A stretch of DNA of 50,921 bases, from assembly GCA_028280785.1 (NCBI GenBank), contig JANQLF010000157.1, positions 1-50,921 of the forward strand. Reading direction: 5' to 3'. The number at the start of each line of letters is the position of its first letter. Positions within the stretch are counted from its first letter, which is position 1. The notes under the pieces are model-generated. The model was not told the origin of the DNA, searched no databases, and saw only the letters and a program-made list of their open reading frames with translations. The stretch comes from Planctomycetota bacterium (lineage in GTDB: Bacteria; Planctomycetota; UBA11346). Positions 7,861-17,696 of the stretch are shown here, piece after piece. The position numbers were made by a program, and so were the translations under genes.

Positions 7861-8853
7861 ATGGACAGACTTCAAACTATACTCGAAATCATTTCTAAGA
7901 TCTCAGACACAAAAGAACTTTCTGATCTACTGATTGCGATGACAGATCGGACTGACTACATTCCGTGCTCGCTGGCTAAACACCTCGACCCTAACGAACA
8001 CTCAATTTTTTATAACCGAGTCTATAAAAAAATTGTTCGTCAATTGTTCATATATCTAGGAAAGCCTAAAGGGCCAAGATCTGTTGATCGGCTCTACATA
8101 GTGCAGCCAGACTTTTTAACGCAGCTGGATCTCACCGATAACACCTGCTGCATTATCATTGATAATCTGATTAATATTACCAACAGATGTAAACCTCGCA
8201 GTGAGCTCGCAAAAGAAGGCCGTTATGTTATTCTACCTTTGGCTGATCAGATAAAGACAATAGCAATTAATGGATTACAAAAAAACACTGATCAATCTGA
8301 AACACCTGATATACCATTTCACTGGACTAGCGCGTTACATTTGAACTCGCCCTATCCGGAAGAAGACACGTATGGTGACGATTTTGGCATTACGGAGAAA
8401 GCTGGTAAGATTATTGCCAAGTGGCTTGAGATTAGGCACATTATTGTTGGTGATTTGAAATCATCATATTTATCTCTTCAATACTTAAATACCGTGCAGC
8501 CGAAAATATATAAGTATATTTTCGCCAATTCTTCTCCTGATGCAATGTTAATACTTAATTCAATTAACAACGAGGAACATATCGATGACGATTGGTTAGA
8601 GCGACATCAATGTGATCGACTCATGCCTGAATCTGAGTGGCCCAAAAGCAACCGGCTGAATGACTGTATTTCTTGCATGGATAAACATGGATTGGCCCGA
8701 AAAAACACTTCGGGTAGGTGGGTATTTCGGGGTAAGGTGCTCAAAAAAATATTCGCCGCTGGTGGGAAATTCCGTGGAAAACGCGGAGCTGTCACCTTGG
8801 AGTTGCCTGAAGGCCTGGACCTGAACGCCATCATCACCATTTCAGATTCTTAA
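7861..8853 (+). CDS. unknown protein next to integrase
   Basis: The product has 330 residues starting MDRLQTILEIISKISDTKEL; AAAAGGTGCCTGAAC precedes the ATG and gives a usable ribosome binding site. It is soluble, with no signal peptide or transmembrane helix. The C-terminal third is basic (GRWVFRGKVLKKIFAAGGKF, GKRGAVTLELPEG), and CDRLMPESEWPKSNRLNDCI just before it resembles the start of a small DNA-binding fold, but I cannot assign a family. Its 3' end overlaps the 3' end of the convergent integrase by 20 bp. It is probably an accessory or control gene of the integrative element (context inference). Confidence 0.65.
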   Translation: MDRLQTILEIISKISDTKELSDLLIAMTDRTDYIPCSLAKHLDPNEHSIFYNRVYKKIVRQLFIYLGKPKGPRSVDRLYIVQPDFLTQLDLTDNTCCIIIDNLINITNRCKPRSELAKEGRYVILPLADQIKTIAINGLQKNTDQSETPDIPFHWTSALHLNSPYPEEDTYGDDFGITEKAGKIIAKWLEIRHIIVGDLKSSYLSLQYLNTVQPKIYKYIFANSSPDAMLILNSINNEEHIDDDWLERHQCDRLMPESEWPKSNRLNDCISCMDKHGLARKNTSGRWVFRGKVLKKIFAAGGKFRGKRGAVTLELPEGLDLNAIITISDS

Positions 8854-10231
8854 CTGCGTCCCGACCTTCTTCTAAAGTGAAATCAGCGTACATCAAAGTA
8901 GATTTTATGTCTTCATGACCCAGCAATCGTTGAATAGTAGTCAATTCTACACCACTTTGCCGCAACCAGGTGGCATAGGTGTGGCGTAAGTCATGCAGCC
9001 TAGGGCACGGCAATCCAGCCTGGTTAGCAGCTTTATCAAGTAAGTAATTGACCTTCATCCGAGTTGGCCCACCGTCGGCATCAGGAAACAAGAATGGACT
9101 GTCATTAAAGCCAATGGTATTTCGGAAACATATTTCAGCACGATCACCATACCAGTCTGCCAGACTGCGCTGCTTAATTCCTTTGAAAAAATCTATGCGG
9201 TTTTCTGGAATTGGTATTTGCCGCTCCCCATTGTTTGCTTTGGTATGAAAATTAAAGATACGAGGGATTTCCAGAACTCCGTGACTGTCGTGCCAAACCG
9301 CTTGTTTCAATTCGTCAATTCCTACCCCCTTAGGCAGGCGTACGTTCTTGGCCACTTCATTAATCAGTAATTTGAATTCGACCCGTAGCCAACGATTACG
9401 ATTGAAATGCAATAATGTCTGCACTTCTATTGTTTTAGACCTGATCCACAAACTGTTGCTGTCTAAATCAACATCATTCTTACACAACATCAAAGCTTCT
9501 TCTCTTCGTAAACCACAGGCAAGAACAACTTCTAACAATGGTGCAAAACAAGGTGCTCCACGATAGTCAGTTACTTTTTCACTTATTATTTTTGCCTGCT
9601 TAAATAACGCCTGCACGTCAGCGAGTCGCAAATAGTGAACCTTAGGCTTTGAGGCCTTTTTATCTCGTTTTACGTTCGATGTGGGCTCACGATCTATCCA
9701 ACCGCGCTTCTCAGCGCGCTTAAATACTGATCGTAAATGATCCAGATCATTCATTATAGTACGCTGAGAAGGCAATCGTTGGTTCTGTGCGCGATTGCGC
9801 CCATTTCGTCCAGTTGGTTTTTTGGATCGCCATTTGACGTACGCTTCTATATGATGTTGTTTAATATCGACGAGAATTAACGAGTGGGCCTCTCCGTGCA
9901 AAAATTCTTCCAACAGATTTAATTTTTCTTTGTAAGTGCGAACGGTTTTATTGTCGAGTATACCTTGTTCTAACTCTTCATCGAGAATCAGATGCAGCTC
10001 CCGTAGGCCTGGTTTGATCTCAGTCTGACAATCTGGGAAGCCATGTTTTACATACCGTTCCACCTGCTGTATTGCGGCGGCGAGAACATTGGTACCGGTT
10101 GATCGACGCTTTCGCGAACCACTAGGTTCCAGAGTCTCAAAGTAATAATTACCGTTTACCTTACGCTGATATAATCGGCCACCCTTAACCGCCATACTGG
10201 GTAAAGAGTTTGTATTCTGATCTTGCGACAT
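8834..10231 (-). CDS. tyrosine-type site-specific integrase
   Basis: The product has 465 residues from the ATG at 10231, chosen because AGGAGA lies 6 nt before it; a longer frame to 10315 lacks such a site. Residues 50-180 form an N-terminal SAM-like arm-binding/core-binding region. The catalytic C-terminal domain shows GLRREEALML (first Arg), HDLRHTYATWLRQSGVELTT (His-x-x-Arg), LLGHED (His) and TLMYADFT (Tyr nucleophile), a complete R-H-R-H-Y set. It catalyses strand exchange between attP and attB. The gene ends 3'-to-3' with the unknown gene at 7861 and starts 223 bp from the 3' end of tRNA-Ser, the classic arrangement for an element integrated in a tRNA gene. Confidence 0.92.
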   Translation of the reverse strand: MSQDQNTNSLPSMAVKGGRLYQRKVNGNYYFETLEPSGSRKRRSTGTNVLAAAIQQVERYVKHGFPDCQTEIKPGLRELHLILDEELEQGILDNKTVRTYKEKLNLLEEFLHGEAHSLILVDIKQHHIEAYVKWRSKKPTGRNGRNRAQNQRLPSQRTIMNDLDHLRSVFKRAEKRGWIDREPTSNVKRDKKASKPKVHYLRLADVQALFKQAKIISEKVTDYRGAPCFAPLLEVVLACGLRREEALMLCKNDVDLDSNSLWIRSKTIEVQTLLHFNRNRWLRVEFKLLINEVAKNVRLPKGVGIDELKQAVWHDSHGVLEIPRIFNFHTKANNGERQIPIPENRIDFFKGIKQRSLADWYGDRAEICFRNTIGFNDSPFLFPDADGGPTRMKVNYLLDKAANQAGLPCPRLHDLRHTYATWLRQSGVELTTIQRLLGHEDIKSTLMYADFTLEEGRDAVKNLKW

Positions 10232-10388
10232 TTGGGTTCTCCTTTCACGAGTACACGAAAGAATCAGCCCCCGATCTCTTTCCACAAAGATTGTGCCTGA
10301 ATTGTGACAGAGCATACGTAAGTGCCCGTCAGTACAGGGTCGTTCTAAGAAGGAATGAGTAATCTCTGCGCTAAATAAAAGAAAGCAA

Positions 10389-10422
10389 AAACCCCACTTA
10401 AGTACTTGCTTAAATGGGGTTT
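10389..10422 (-). terminator. intrinsic terminator of tRNA-Ser
   Basis: On the minus strand the arms (14 bp with one G-U pair) enclose a 6-nt loop, and the 3' arm ends in GGGGTTTTT followed by a T-rich run. It lies 32 bp downstream of the tRNA 3' end in the direction of transcription, so it most likely ends the tRNA transcript and insulates the integrase from it. Confidence 0.8.
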
Positions 10423-10452
10423 ATATTGTAAAGTACTTGAGGACAAGTACTT

Positions 10453-10543
<91 letters not shown>

Positions 10544-11208
10544 TTGGTGCATCTTAGCCAAATCTCGCCTGCTCTTAAGCAGGGTTGGGCAAGTTAGATA
10601 GATCAAGCCAAGCGTCAAGCTTGAGACCAGCTACTTTTGCTTGAATCCTGCCTCACGGATGGACGTATATCTTGCCTGGTTTCCCGCTTTTTGTGTTGGT
10701 CGCAGGTTTTGCGTTCCTGGGACCGCGGATCTCGATGCGGCTCGACCGTGCATCTTGTCCGCATGGATGTGCAATGTTAAACTCAGCAGATTCTGTTCTC
10801 TTATTTCTCGGTGTTCGCAGATTGTTTCCCTGGGAATGCCGAGTTCCAACTCGGCCGTTTATTTTTAAGGCTAATTACATTATAAATAATTGAGCATCTA
10901 ATATTTCGATCGATCTATTAATTCTTTAATCCATAATGCCAAAGTTTTGTTAAACTAAGTGCATATGACATAAATACGCTGAAATATATGCCGCAATTGT
11001 TTCATATTATCTGAATAGTTGTGAAAAATTATGTATTAAACCCTTAAACTGATACTTTGTTGCGCGAAAAATGCCATTGCACTAAGAAATTAATACGTTC
11101 TTGCAGTAGTTTATTTTCTGATAGTGTGTAGGGATCTATTTTAAAGTAATTAATTAAAGTTTTATAAAATTAATTATTAATTAAATAAAGCTATCCGCGG
11201 AGTTTGTC
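10544..11208. other. intergenic region with hairpin, upstream of cheW
   Basis: There is no supported gene in 665 bp. Bases 10560-10870 are GC-richer than the surroundings and show overlapping frames of 72-75 codons on both strands, none with a ribosome binding site or recognisable product, suggesting a non-coding repeat-like block. Bases 10838-10855 form a perfect hairpin (GCCGAGT-TCCA-ACTCGGC) followed by GTTTATTTTT, which could act as a terminator on the plus strand. Bases 10870-11208 are very AT-rich and should hold the promoter of the chemotaxis pair. Confidence 0.5.
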
Positions 11209-11733
11209 ATGGGCGATATGGGTAAGATGCAGGCCACCGAGCAACAGCGAACGAAGTACTTATCGTTCCCTGTTTCTAATGAATTATATGGAATTCCAAT
11301 CCATGTGGTTCAAGAAATTATCGACATTCCTCATTCGGTTTCGGGTGTACCTAATTGTCCAGCTTATGTAGAGGGCGTATTTAATTTACGCGGACATATT
11401 TTACCACTTATCGATTTACGTGATCGATTGAATTTAGATAAATATGAATTAAGTGACCGTGCTTGTGTTATTGTGGTACAGATCAGCAATGAACAGCGAG
11501 AGGCAACGATAGCTCTGACGGTCGACGATGTCCCACAGGTAATCAATGTACATGATAAACAAATTGACTCCTCATCGGGTGTAGGTGGTGTGAATCAGGA
11601 TATGATCCTTGGTTTTGGGAAAACCGATGCAGGAGTCGTTATTTTAATTGATATCGACAACATCTTTCACGAATTAGATGTTCGAGCTGAAGTAGAGTCT
11701 TTAGAAGCACTTGAAGCAGGAGTAGCCAAATGA
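11209..11733 (+). CDS. cheW: chemotaxis coupling protein CheW
   Basis: The product has 174 residues, the family's normal size. Residues 15-150 form the CheW fold: [20 protein letters not shown], then [28 protein letters not shown], and [10 protein letters not shown]. It bridges chemoreceptors and the CheA kinase in the cytoplasm. The stop overlaps the start of the chemoreceptor gene (ATGA, 4 bp), so the two are translationally coupled and probably work as a pair. No cheA, cheY or cheR is in the window, so the receptor must signal through a kinase encoded elsewhere. Confidence 0.93.
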   Translation: MGDMGKMQATEQQRTKYLSFPVSNELYGIPIHVVQEIIDIPHSVSGVPNCPAYVEGVFNLRGHILPLIDLRDRLNLDKYELSDRACVIVVQISNEQREATIALTVDDVPQVINVHDKQIDSSSGVGGVNQDMILGFGKTDAGVVILIDIDNIFHELDVRAEVESLEALEAGVAK

Positions 11734-13763
11734 GTAATAAATTAAATATCCCCTTGCGTATTATTGTTGGGTTTGCGGTGGTATTGACCTTAGTTGGGGT
11801 GGCTGCTGCAATCGCCCTGGAAGTAGTTGGTCAAAATTACACAAAAATATTAAATGGAAATGTTGCCATAGCTGACCATGCCCAAGAATCACAACGTTGG
11901 ATGCTGCAATCTCGTCGAGATGAGAAAGATTTCTTGTTACGCTTGGATGAAAAGTACATCGAACGACATACGATGTCGGTTGAGCTTATTAAAGATAATG
12001 CCAATGCTATCAGGGAATTAGCAATAGCACTTCCAGACGTAGCAGTTTCAATTGAAGAAAGTCTACTGCAGGAATCTAAAGAAGATATCAAGGGTAAACC
12101 CTTAGATATAATTGCTATTAAAATTGTTGAGTATGCAGATGAATATGAAAAAGGATTTGCCGAAGTGGTTAATAGCTGGCAACGTCGCGGTCTCAGTCAT
12201 GACACAGGATTGCAAGGTGAATTTAGAAGTATGATTCACAATATAGAAGAGGTCTTGAAAAAGAAAAATCAGATTGCTTTAACGGCATCGATGCTTTCGA
12301 TACGTCGATCTGAAAAAGATTTCTTAATGCGCTATAATACGCACTTTGAGAAATATCATGATAAAACATTAGCAAAAGTAGATGTGTTAATTGCCGACAT
12401 TAAAGCCTCAGAGTTAAACACAGATGAGCAAACGGAATTAATTGCACTGGCTGAAGATTATCGTCAAGGCTTTAAAGCATTAGCGAAGGAAACAAATACT
12501 ATCATAGACAATATTGCAGTGATGCGTGCAGCAGTGCACAAAATCGAACCTATTGTTGAGGCTATTGATGATCATGCACAGAACGTAGCGCATGATCAAG
12601 CTGATGCTCTTGCGGAGACGACTACAAACTTACGTTGGATATTAATAGTCAGTGTGTTGATCCTGGGTGTATTTGGGGTGATTTTTGCCTGGCGCATGAT
12701 GCAACGCATTGTTGGTCCGGCTATGCGTTTGGTTGCAGAAACACGTGCTGGAACTGATCAATTAGCTATTGCTTCGAGTCAGTTGGCCGCATCGAGTAGT
12801 GAAGTTTCGCAAAATGTTGCTGAACAAGCAGCATCAATAGAGGAAACTTCAGCCGCACTTGAAGAATTACACGCAACGACAACGACAAATGCGAAAAATG
12901 CCAATACGGTTCAAGGCTATATGGTTGAAGCTGAGAAAGAAATTCGTAGTGGAGCTGAGACGGTACAGCAGATGGACGAGACGATGACTGAGGTGCAAAA
13001 ATCAGCGAATGAAATTCAAGAAATTATGAAGACCATCGATAATATTGCCTTTAAAACAAATTTGCTGGCATTAAATGCTGCAGTTGAAGCAGCGCGAGCT
13101 GGTGATGCTGGTCGTGGTTTTGCCGTTGTGGCTGAAGAAGTGCGAAGCTTGGCGCAAAGTGCAGGTGAAGCGGCACAGAATACCGCTGAATTAATTGCAC
13201 GAGCGGTGAGTCGTATTTCTTCTGGCGCAGAGAGCGCTGTGACATTACGAGAGCAATTTAAGACTATTCAAAGTCAAATTTCTGAAACAGCTGTATTAGT
13301 TCGTGATATTAATTCCTCATCAGAGCAACAAACACAGGGCGTGGGTCAAATTAACAGCGCAGTGGCACAGATTGATCGCTCGGTTCAGATGACATCAGGC
13401 AATAGTGAAGAAACCAGTAGCGTTGCACAGGAATTGGCTGGGCAATCTGATGATTTACGTAAATCGGTGGCGCTTGTTGCTGGATTACTTGGTTATCAAA
13501 TGGATGACCAAGGCGCTGAGCGAAAACCCGCAGCAACACGCCGCTTGCAAGTTTCGACACCGCAAGTGCAAAAACCGGCTTTGAATATGAATGCTGTACT
13601 GACGAGTGAGGATGTGCTTTCAAACGGACATACTAATGGAAGTGCCAATGGTCATGCAAATGCTGAGACTAACGGCGCTAGCAATGATACGGCAAAGAAT
13701 CGCATGCATGCACGACCTGAAGATGTTATACCACTAACTGATGACGAGATGAAAGAGTTTTAA
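11730..13763 (+). CDS. methyl-accepting chemotaxis protein with HBM-type sensor domain
   Basis: The product has 677 residues. Transmembrane helices are at about 9-31 and 302-322, enclosing a 270-residue helical periplasmic domain. That domain contains the motif [10 protein letters not shown] (about 61-70) and its repeat [10 protein letters not shown] (about 192-201), the hallmark of helical bimodular (HBM) sensor domains; known members such as McpS bind organic acids, so a small metabolite ligand is likely. HAMP is not obvious. The signalling hairpin tip is classic ([20 protein letters not shown], about 438-457). The C-terminus has a Gly/Asn-rich linker and ends [10 protein letters not shown], without the usual NWETF-type pentapeptide. 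It is coupled to cheW. Confidence 0.93.
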   Translation: MSNKLNIPLRIIVGFAVVLTLVGVAAAIALEVVGQNYTKILNGNVAIADHAQESQRWMLQSRRDEKDFLLRLDEKYIERHTMSVELIKDNANAIRELAIALPDVAVSIEESLLQESKEDIKGKPLDIIAIKIVEYADEYEKGFAEVVNSWQRRGLSHDTGLQGEFRSMIHNIEEVLKKKNQIALTASMLSIRRSEKDFLMRYNTHFEKYHDKTLAKVDVLIADIKASELNTDEQTELIALAEDYRQGFKALAKETNTIIDNIAVMRAAVHKIEPIVEAIDDHAQNVAHDQADALAETTTNLRWILIVSVLILGVFGVIFAWRMMQRIVGPAMRLVAETRAGTDQLAIASSQLAASSSEVSQNVAEQAASIEETSAALEELHATTTTNAKNANTVQGYMVEAEKEIRSGAETVQQMDETMTEVQKSANEIQEIMKTIDNIAFKTNLLALNAAVEAARAGDAGRGFAVVAEEVRSLAQSAGEAAQNTAELIARAVSRISSGAESAVTLREQFKTIQSQISETAVLVRDINSSSEQQTQGVGQINSAVAQIDRSVQMTSGNSEETSSVAQELAGQSDDLRKSVALVAGLLGYQMDDQGAERKPAATRRLQVSTPQVQKPALNMNAVLTSEDVLSNGHTNGSANGHANAETNGASNDTAKNRMHARPEDVIPLTDDEMKEF

Positions 13764-13811
13764 GCAAACTTTCCTTGCACCTTATCGTATATAATCACAT
13801 TAAAGGGTGCT

Positions 13812-14789
13812 GTGCGATATTGCTTACTCATTATCATATGCGCTGTCTTTGCTGGTCTTTCTGCCAGTGAGGACACCGCTTATCGTTTATTAGCAGCACC
13901 AATGCCATGGGCTGACGATGTAATCTTAAAAACGTTTTATGATAGCAGTACTGAGGAAGAACTCGAAACTAATCAAGATATTCAGATGAGTCGTCTGTAT
14001 GCGACATCTGCTATAAAATTGCATGATAATGAAACCAATACTTATTTATTGGAGCTGAGTGCTGAAAGTGTTCGAATCGATACATCAAGCCCAGTTATTT
14101 TCCCTGATAGTGGTACCGAGGTGCCAGATAAAATAAATGCTTATGATTTTGGCATTGCTATTCGTCATATGGATGAGAAGAAGCGGCGTTGGGTTACGAG
14201 TCTCGGTGTGCGTTCGTCCAGTGATGATTTAAAGGATGACGATGATGCAGTCGAATACCGCGCTTTTGCGGCAGTTTTTGTTCCCGATAAAGGGATGAAT
14301 GGTTGGACCTTTGGTTTGAATTATTATAGCCACAACGATTACCCATTGCCTTTGGTATCCTATATGTGGATGCCGGATAGAAATTTCCGCGCAGTGGTGG
14401 GTTTGCCATTTTTTATGATTATGTGGAAACCCAATGAAAATTGGGAATTAAATTGGCGTAATTTCGCGCTCAATCCTGGTTTTGAGGCAAAATACAAAAT
14501 TGATGAAGGGTGGTCGGCATTTTCACGGATAAGCCGTGACGACGCTTGGGATGGCTATGTCGAAGAGCGCAGTGATGAAGATCTTGAGCTATCACTGCGC
14601 GCGTGGCGTGCAGGTATTGGTGCTGAGTATGCAATAAATAAATCAGATAAAATACGTTTGGAAGTTGGTTATGAATTTGAACGAGAATTAGTTGAAACCG
14701 ATGGTTGGGATTTATTTGATAAAGATGACGAAGAGATAGACATTGATGAAGCAACGTATCTTCGTGCTACTGTATCTTGGTCATTTTAA
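13812..14789 (+). CDS. outer-membrane beta-barrel protein candidate (DUF6268-like)
   Basis: The product has 325 residues from a GTG preceded by AAAGGG. A signal peptide (residues 1-18) is followed by alternating amphipathic strands to the very end, which closes in SWSF, a C-terminal Phe as in outer-membrane proteins. The mid-protein stretch YPLPLVSYMWMPDRNFRAVV reminds me of the DUF6268 barrel family. Acidic loops (DDLKDDDDA, DDEEIDID) would be surface exposed. It may be a passive porin-like or structural barrel; no substrate can be inferred. Its last 9 bp overlap the convergent sixA gene. Confidence 0.65.
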   Translation: MRYCLLIIICAVFAGLSASEDTAYRLLAAPMPWADDVILKTFYDSSTEEELETNQDIQMSRLYATSAIKLHDNETNTYLLELSAESVRIDTSSPVIFPDSGTEVPDKINAYDFGIAIRHMDEKKRRWVTSLGVRSSSDDLKDDDDAVEYRAFAAVFVPDKGMNGWTFGLNYYSHNDYPLPLVSYMWMPDRNFRAVVGLPFFMIMWKPNENWELNWRNFALNPGFEAKYKIDEGWSAFSRISRDDAWDGYVEERSDEDLELSLRAWRAGIGAEYAINKSDKIRLEVGYEFERELVETDGWDLFDKDDEEIDIDEATYLRATVSWSF

Positions 14790-15287
14790 ATTTTTAGGAA
14801 TTTGATAATAGGCAACTTTGGCGTTGTGATTGACTTTACTAATGTCTTTCCATTTCTTTATGTCGAGTTTTAACCGACCAACAGCGCCAGTGACGAATTT
14901 GTTACATGGTTCTTCAGCGAGTAGATTATAGAGATCGGCAATACCGGGATTGTGCCCTACGACGACGAGATCTTTGATGCTGTCGTGTGTCTTACTTAGC
15001 AATTTGAGAAGTTCCTTGGCACTACATAGGTAAAGGTCTCGGCGATATTTGATGCGATCTTCGTCTATGGACCAATGTTTGCGCAGGCCATCTAGGGTAT
15101 CCCGAGCCCTCGTAGCAGTGCTGCACCAGATGATATCTGGATCGAGCTTGAGTTGCTTGAGCCACTTGCCCATTCGGGGTGCATCTTTTTTGCCGCGTTT
15201 TTTGAGGACGCGTTCAAAGTCATCGGCATCGGGGTCGTCCCAGCTCGATTTGGCATGCCTAATCAGGGTAATGTATCTCACGGCCAT
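14781..15287 (-). CDS. sixA: SixA-type phosphohistidine phosphatase
   Basis: The product has 168 residues. It belongs to the histidine phosphatase superfamily: ITLIRHAKSSW at residues 6-16 holds the catalytic His in the RHA motif, WCSTATRARDT the Arg, and VVVGHNPGI (about 110) the second catalytic His. SixA removes phosphate from phosphohistidine, for example on HPt domains or PtsN-system proteins. This family is about 160 residues, so it is full length. There is no phosphorelay partner next to it. Confidence 0.85.
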   Translation of the reverse strand: MAVRYITLIRHAKSSWDDPDADDFERVLKKRGKKDAPRMGKWLKQLKLDPDIIWCSTATRARDTLDGLRKHWSIDEDRIKYRRDLYLCSAKELLKLLSKTHDSIKDLVVVGHNPGIADLYNLLAEEPCNKFVTGAVGRLKLDIKKWKDISKVNHNAKVAYYQIPKNLK

Positions 15288-15382
15288 AAGATAGCTTTGA
15301 ACTTCCTTATGTGTGTTAAATTATGATGAAGGTGTATCGCTACAACTAGCACTGTAGCTGCGATTGGGCTTCAATTTGAAAC

Positions 15383-16807
15383 ATGTTGTGTAAGACATGT
15401 CCAATGCAAAAACTGTGTGCGATTATCGCCGTAATGATTGGGTTGGCACTGCTAGTTTCGTGCAGTGAAAGCAGTCAAGACGCATCAGTTAGAAAAATTG
15501 TCTATTGGGAGAAGTGGACCGGCTTTGAAGGCGAGGCGATGGACCGCGTAGTCGAAGCCTTCAATAAGCGTGAGCGTACCAAGGCTGAAGCAGATCCATC
15601 TTATAAGCCTATTGAAGTTAAAAAGGTAACGACATCACGCATTTCAGAAAAATTATTAGTTGCTATTGCTGGTGGTAATCCGCCGGATGTGGCTGGTTTT
15701 TATTCAGCTATTTTATCTTCGTACGTCGATAAGGGTGCCTTAGAGGATTTAACCCCGTTTTTATCTGAAGCTGATATTGATCAAAGTAATTACGTCAAAC
15801 CGTTTTGGGATATGTGTCAATATCATGGTAAGACCTGGGCGCTGCCAACGACGCCAGCCACCGTAGCTTTGCATTGGAATAAACGTTTGTTCCGTGAGGC
15901 AGGACTCGATCCGCAGACGGCACCCAAAACTATCGAGGAGATGGACGCCTTTGCAGAAAAGATGACTAAGTGGGAAGTGACATTGGCCAATGGTCAAACT
16001 GAAATACGAACTGGTTTTTGTGAGGATATTGAGGATGGAAAGAAAAATTTAATTCAAGTCGGCTTTCTGCCTGCCGAACCCGGTTGGTGGAATCATGCAT
16101 GGGGATTTCATTTTGGTGGAACACTGATGGAAGGTCATGATACCGTTACGGCGAATCATCCAAACAACATAAAAGCTTACGAATGGGTGGCATCGTATTC
16201 AAAGAAATTAGGTGTGCGTAATATTCAACGCTTTCGTTCTGGTTTTGGGAATTTCTCCAGCCCACAAAATCCATTTATGTCTGGGCAGGTAGCCATGGAA
16301 ATTCAGGGCGTGTGGATGTACAATTTTGTCGAGAAATATTCTCCAGGTATGCAGTGGGGGGCGGCGCCGTTTCCTCACCCAGCTGGTACTGATCTCGCTA
16401 ATTGTAGTTTGGTTGAGGCAGATTTAATTATTATTCCAAAAGATTCCAAGCATCCTAAAGAGGCCTTCGAATTTATAAAATATGTCAACTCGCAAGAGGG
16501 TATGGAGCTGCTGTGTGCTGGACAAAAGAAATTTTCGCCGCTTGCGAAGGTGAGTGATCAATTTTGGGCAGAGCACCCACATCCGTATATTAAATTGTTC
16601 AGGTCTTTGGCTATGAGTCCCAATGCTTATTCATTACCTAAGTCCGGTGTTTGGGATGAATACAAACGAGAAATGAGCGTGGCTTACGATAAAATTCAAA
16701 ACCTCAGTGCGACACCAAAAGAAGCGCTCGATGAAGTGCAGTCCCGTATGGAGGCATCAGTTGCACGAAATTTGAAAATGTTGAAACGGCGGGGCCTCAA
16801 TGAATAG
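15383..16807 (+). CDS. sugar ABC transporter substrate-binding lipoprotein
   Basis: The product has 474 residues. It has a type II signal with lipobox LLVSC (Cys about 28 from this start; an alternative ATG at 15404 fits as well). The mature protein is a family 1 extracellular solute-binding protein: IVYWEKWTGFEGEAMDRVVE, GGNPPDVAG, WALPTTPATVALHWNKRLF, GQVAMEIQGVWM, SLVEADLIIIPKDSKHPKEA. It should bind an oligosaccharide or sugar acid outside the inner membrane and deliver it to the two permeases directly downstream (8-bp and 11-bp overlaps). The ligand is unknown, but the sulfatase downstream suggests a sulfated glycan. Confidence 0.92.
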   Translation: MLCKTCPMQKLCAIIAVMIGLALLVSCSESSQDASVRKIVYWEKWTGFEGEAMDRVVEAFNKRERTKAEADPSYKPIEVKKVTTSRISEKLLVAIAGGNPPDVAGFYSAILSSYVDKGALEDLTPFLSEADIDQSNYVKPFWDMCQYHGKTWALPTTPATVALHWNKRLFREAGLDPQTAPKTIEEMDAFAEKMTKWEVTLANGQTEIRTGFCEDIEDGKKNLIQVGFLPAEPGWWNHAWGFHFGGTLMEGHDTVTANHPNNIKAYEWVASYSKKLGVRNIQRFRSGFGNFSSPQNPFMSGQVAMEIQGVWMYNFVEKYSPGMQWGAAPFPHPAGTDLANCSLVEADLIIIPKDSKHPKEAFEFIKYVNSQEGMELLCAGQKKFSPLAKVSDQFWAEHPHPYIKLFRSLAMSPNAYSLPKSGVWDEYKREMSVAYDKIQNLSATPKEALDEVQSRMEASVARNLKMLKRRGLNE

Positions 16808-17696
16808 CATGAGCGCTCACGAGAAGAAAAATCTCATCAAGGGCCTGTTATTTTGCTCGCCGTGGTTAATTGGCCTGATGGTCTTCATGGTCTATCCGAT
16901 GATGGCCGCGCTGTATTATTCGATGTGCGATTACAGTGTCTTACTGCCGCCAGTTTTTATTGGTTTTGATAACTATACAGATTTGATTCAAGATGGTGTA
17001 TTTTGGCAGAGTCTGGGTAACACTGTCTACTTTGCACTTTTCTCAGTTATATTCAGTTTAATTATGTCGTTGGCTTTGGCGTTATTGCTAAATTGCCAAG
17101 TGCGAGGTTTGGCCTGGTATCGAACTTGTTTTTTCCTGCCAACCTTAATGCCTGTTGTAGCGGGCAGTATTTTGTGGATGTGGATGTACAGCGGTGATGG
17201 TGGCATCATTAATACTATGCTCGGTTATATTGGCATTGACAATCCACCGGCGTGGTTAGCCGATAAGCATTTTGCTAAACCAGCACTTATTTTGATGTCT
17301 GTTTGGGGTGCGGGTCATGCCATGGTAATTTTCTTAGCTGGTTTACAGGATGTGCCGAAGTCCATTCAAGAGGCGGCCATTATTGATGGGGCGAATGCCT
17401 GGCAGCGTCTTATTCATGTTACTATTCCAATGATTTCACCAGTTATCTATTTTAATTTGATTATGGGTTTAATCGGCGGACTTCAGGTATTTACGCAAGC
17501 TTTTATCATGACTGGTGCTGAAGGTGCTCCTGAGCGTTCATTGTTGTTCTATGTGCTGCGTTTGTTTAATTTGGGCTTTAATGATTTACGCATGGGTTAT
17601 GCCTGTGCTATGGCGGTTATTTTATTTATTATCATCCTCAGTTTGACCTTATTCATGAATAAGCTGTCGAAGAAGTTGGTGACCTATGACCGCTAA
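16800..17696 (+). CDS. sugar ABC transporter permease (MalF/UgpA type)
   Basis: The product has 298 residues with six hydrophobic helices and the ABC-2-independent carbohydrate permease fold. The EAA loop that contacts the ATPase is visible as QEAAIIDGANAWQRLIHVTI. It overlaps the binding-protein gene by 8 bp and the next permease by 11 bp, so the three are one operon. It carries the typical N-terminal stretch SPWLIGLMVFMVYPM. No ATPase gene follows, which is common where one MsmK/MalK-like ATPase serves several importers. Confidence 0.93.
   Translation: MNSMSAHEKKNLIKGLLFCSPWLIGLMVFMVYPMMAALYYSMCDYSVLLPPVFIGFDNYTDLIQDGVFWQSLGNTVYFALFSVIFSLIMSLALALLLNCQVRGLAWYRTCFFLPTLMPVVAGSILWMWMYSGDGGIINTMLGYIGIDNPPAWLADKHFAKPALILMSVWGAGHAMVIFLAGLQDVPKSIQEAAIIDGANAWQRLIHVTIPMISPVIYFNLIMGLIGGLQVFTQAFIMTGAEGAPERSLLFYVLRLFNLGFNDLRMGYACAMAVILFIIILSLTLFMNKLSKKLVTYDR

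Noticed and set aside
10630-10870. Overlapping frames of 72-75 codons on both strands in the region before cheW
   Set aside because: No ribosome binding sites, no recognisable product, and opposite-strand frames cover the same bases; treated as intergenic.
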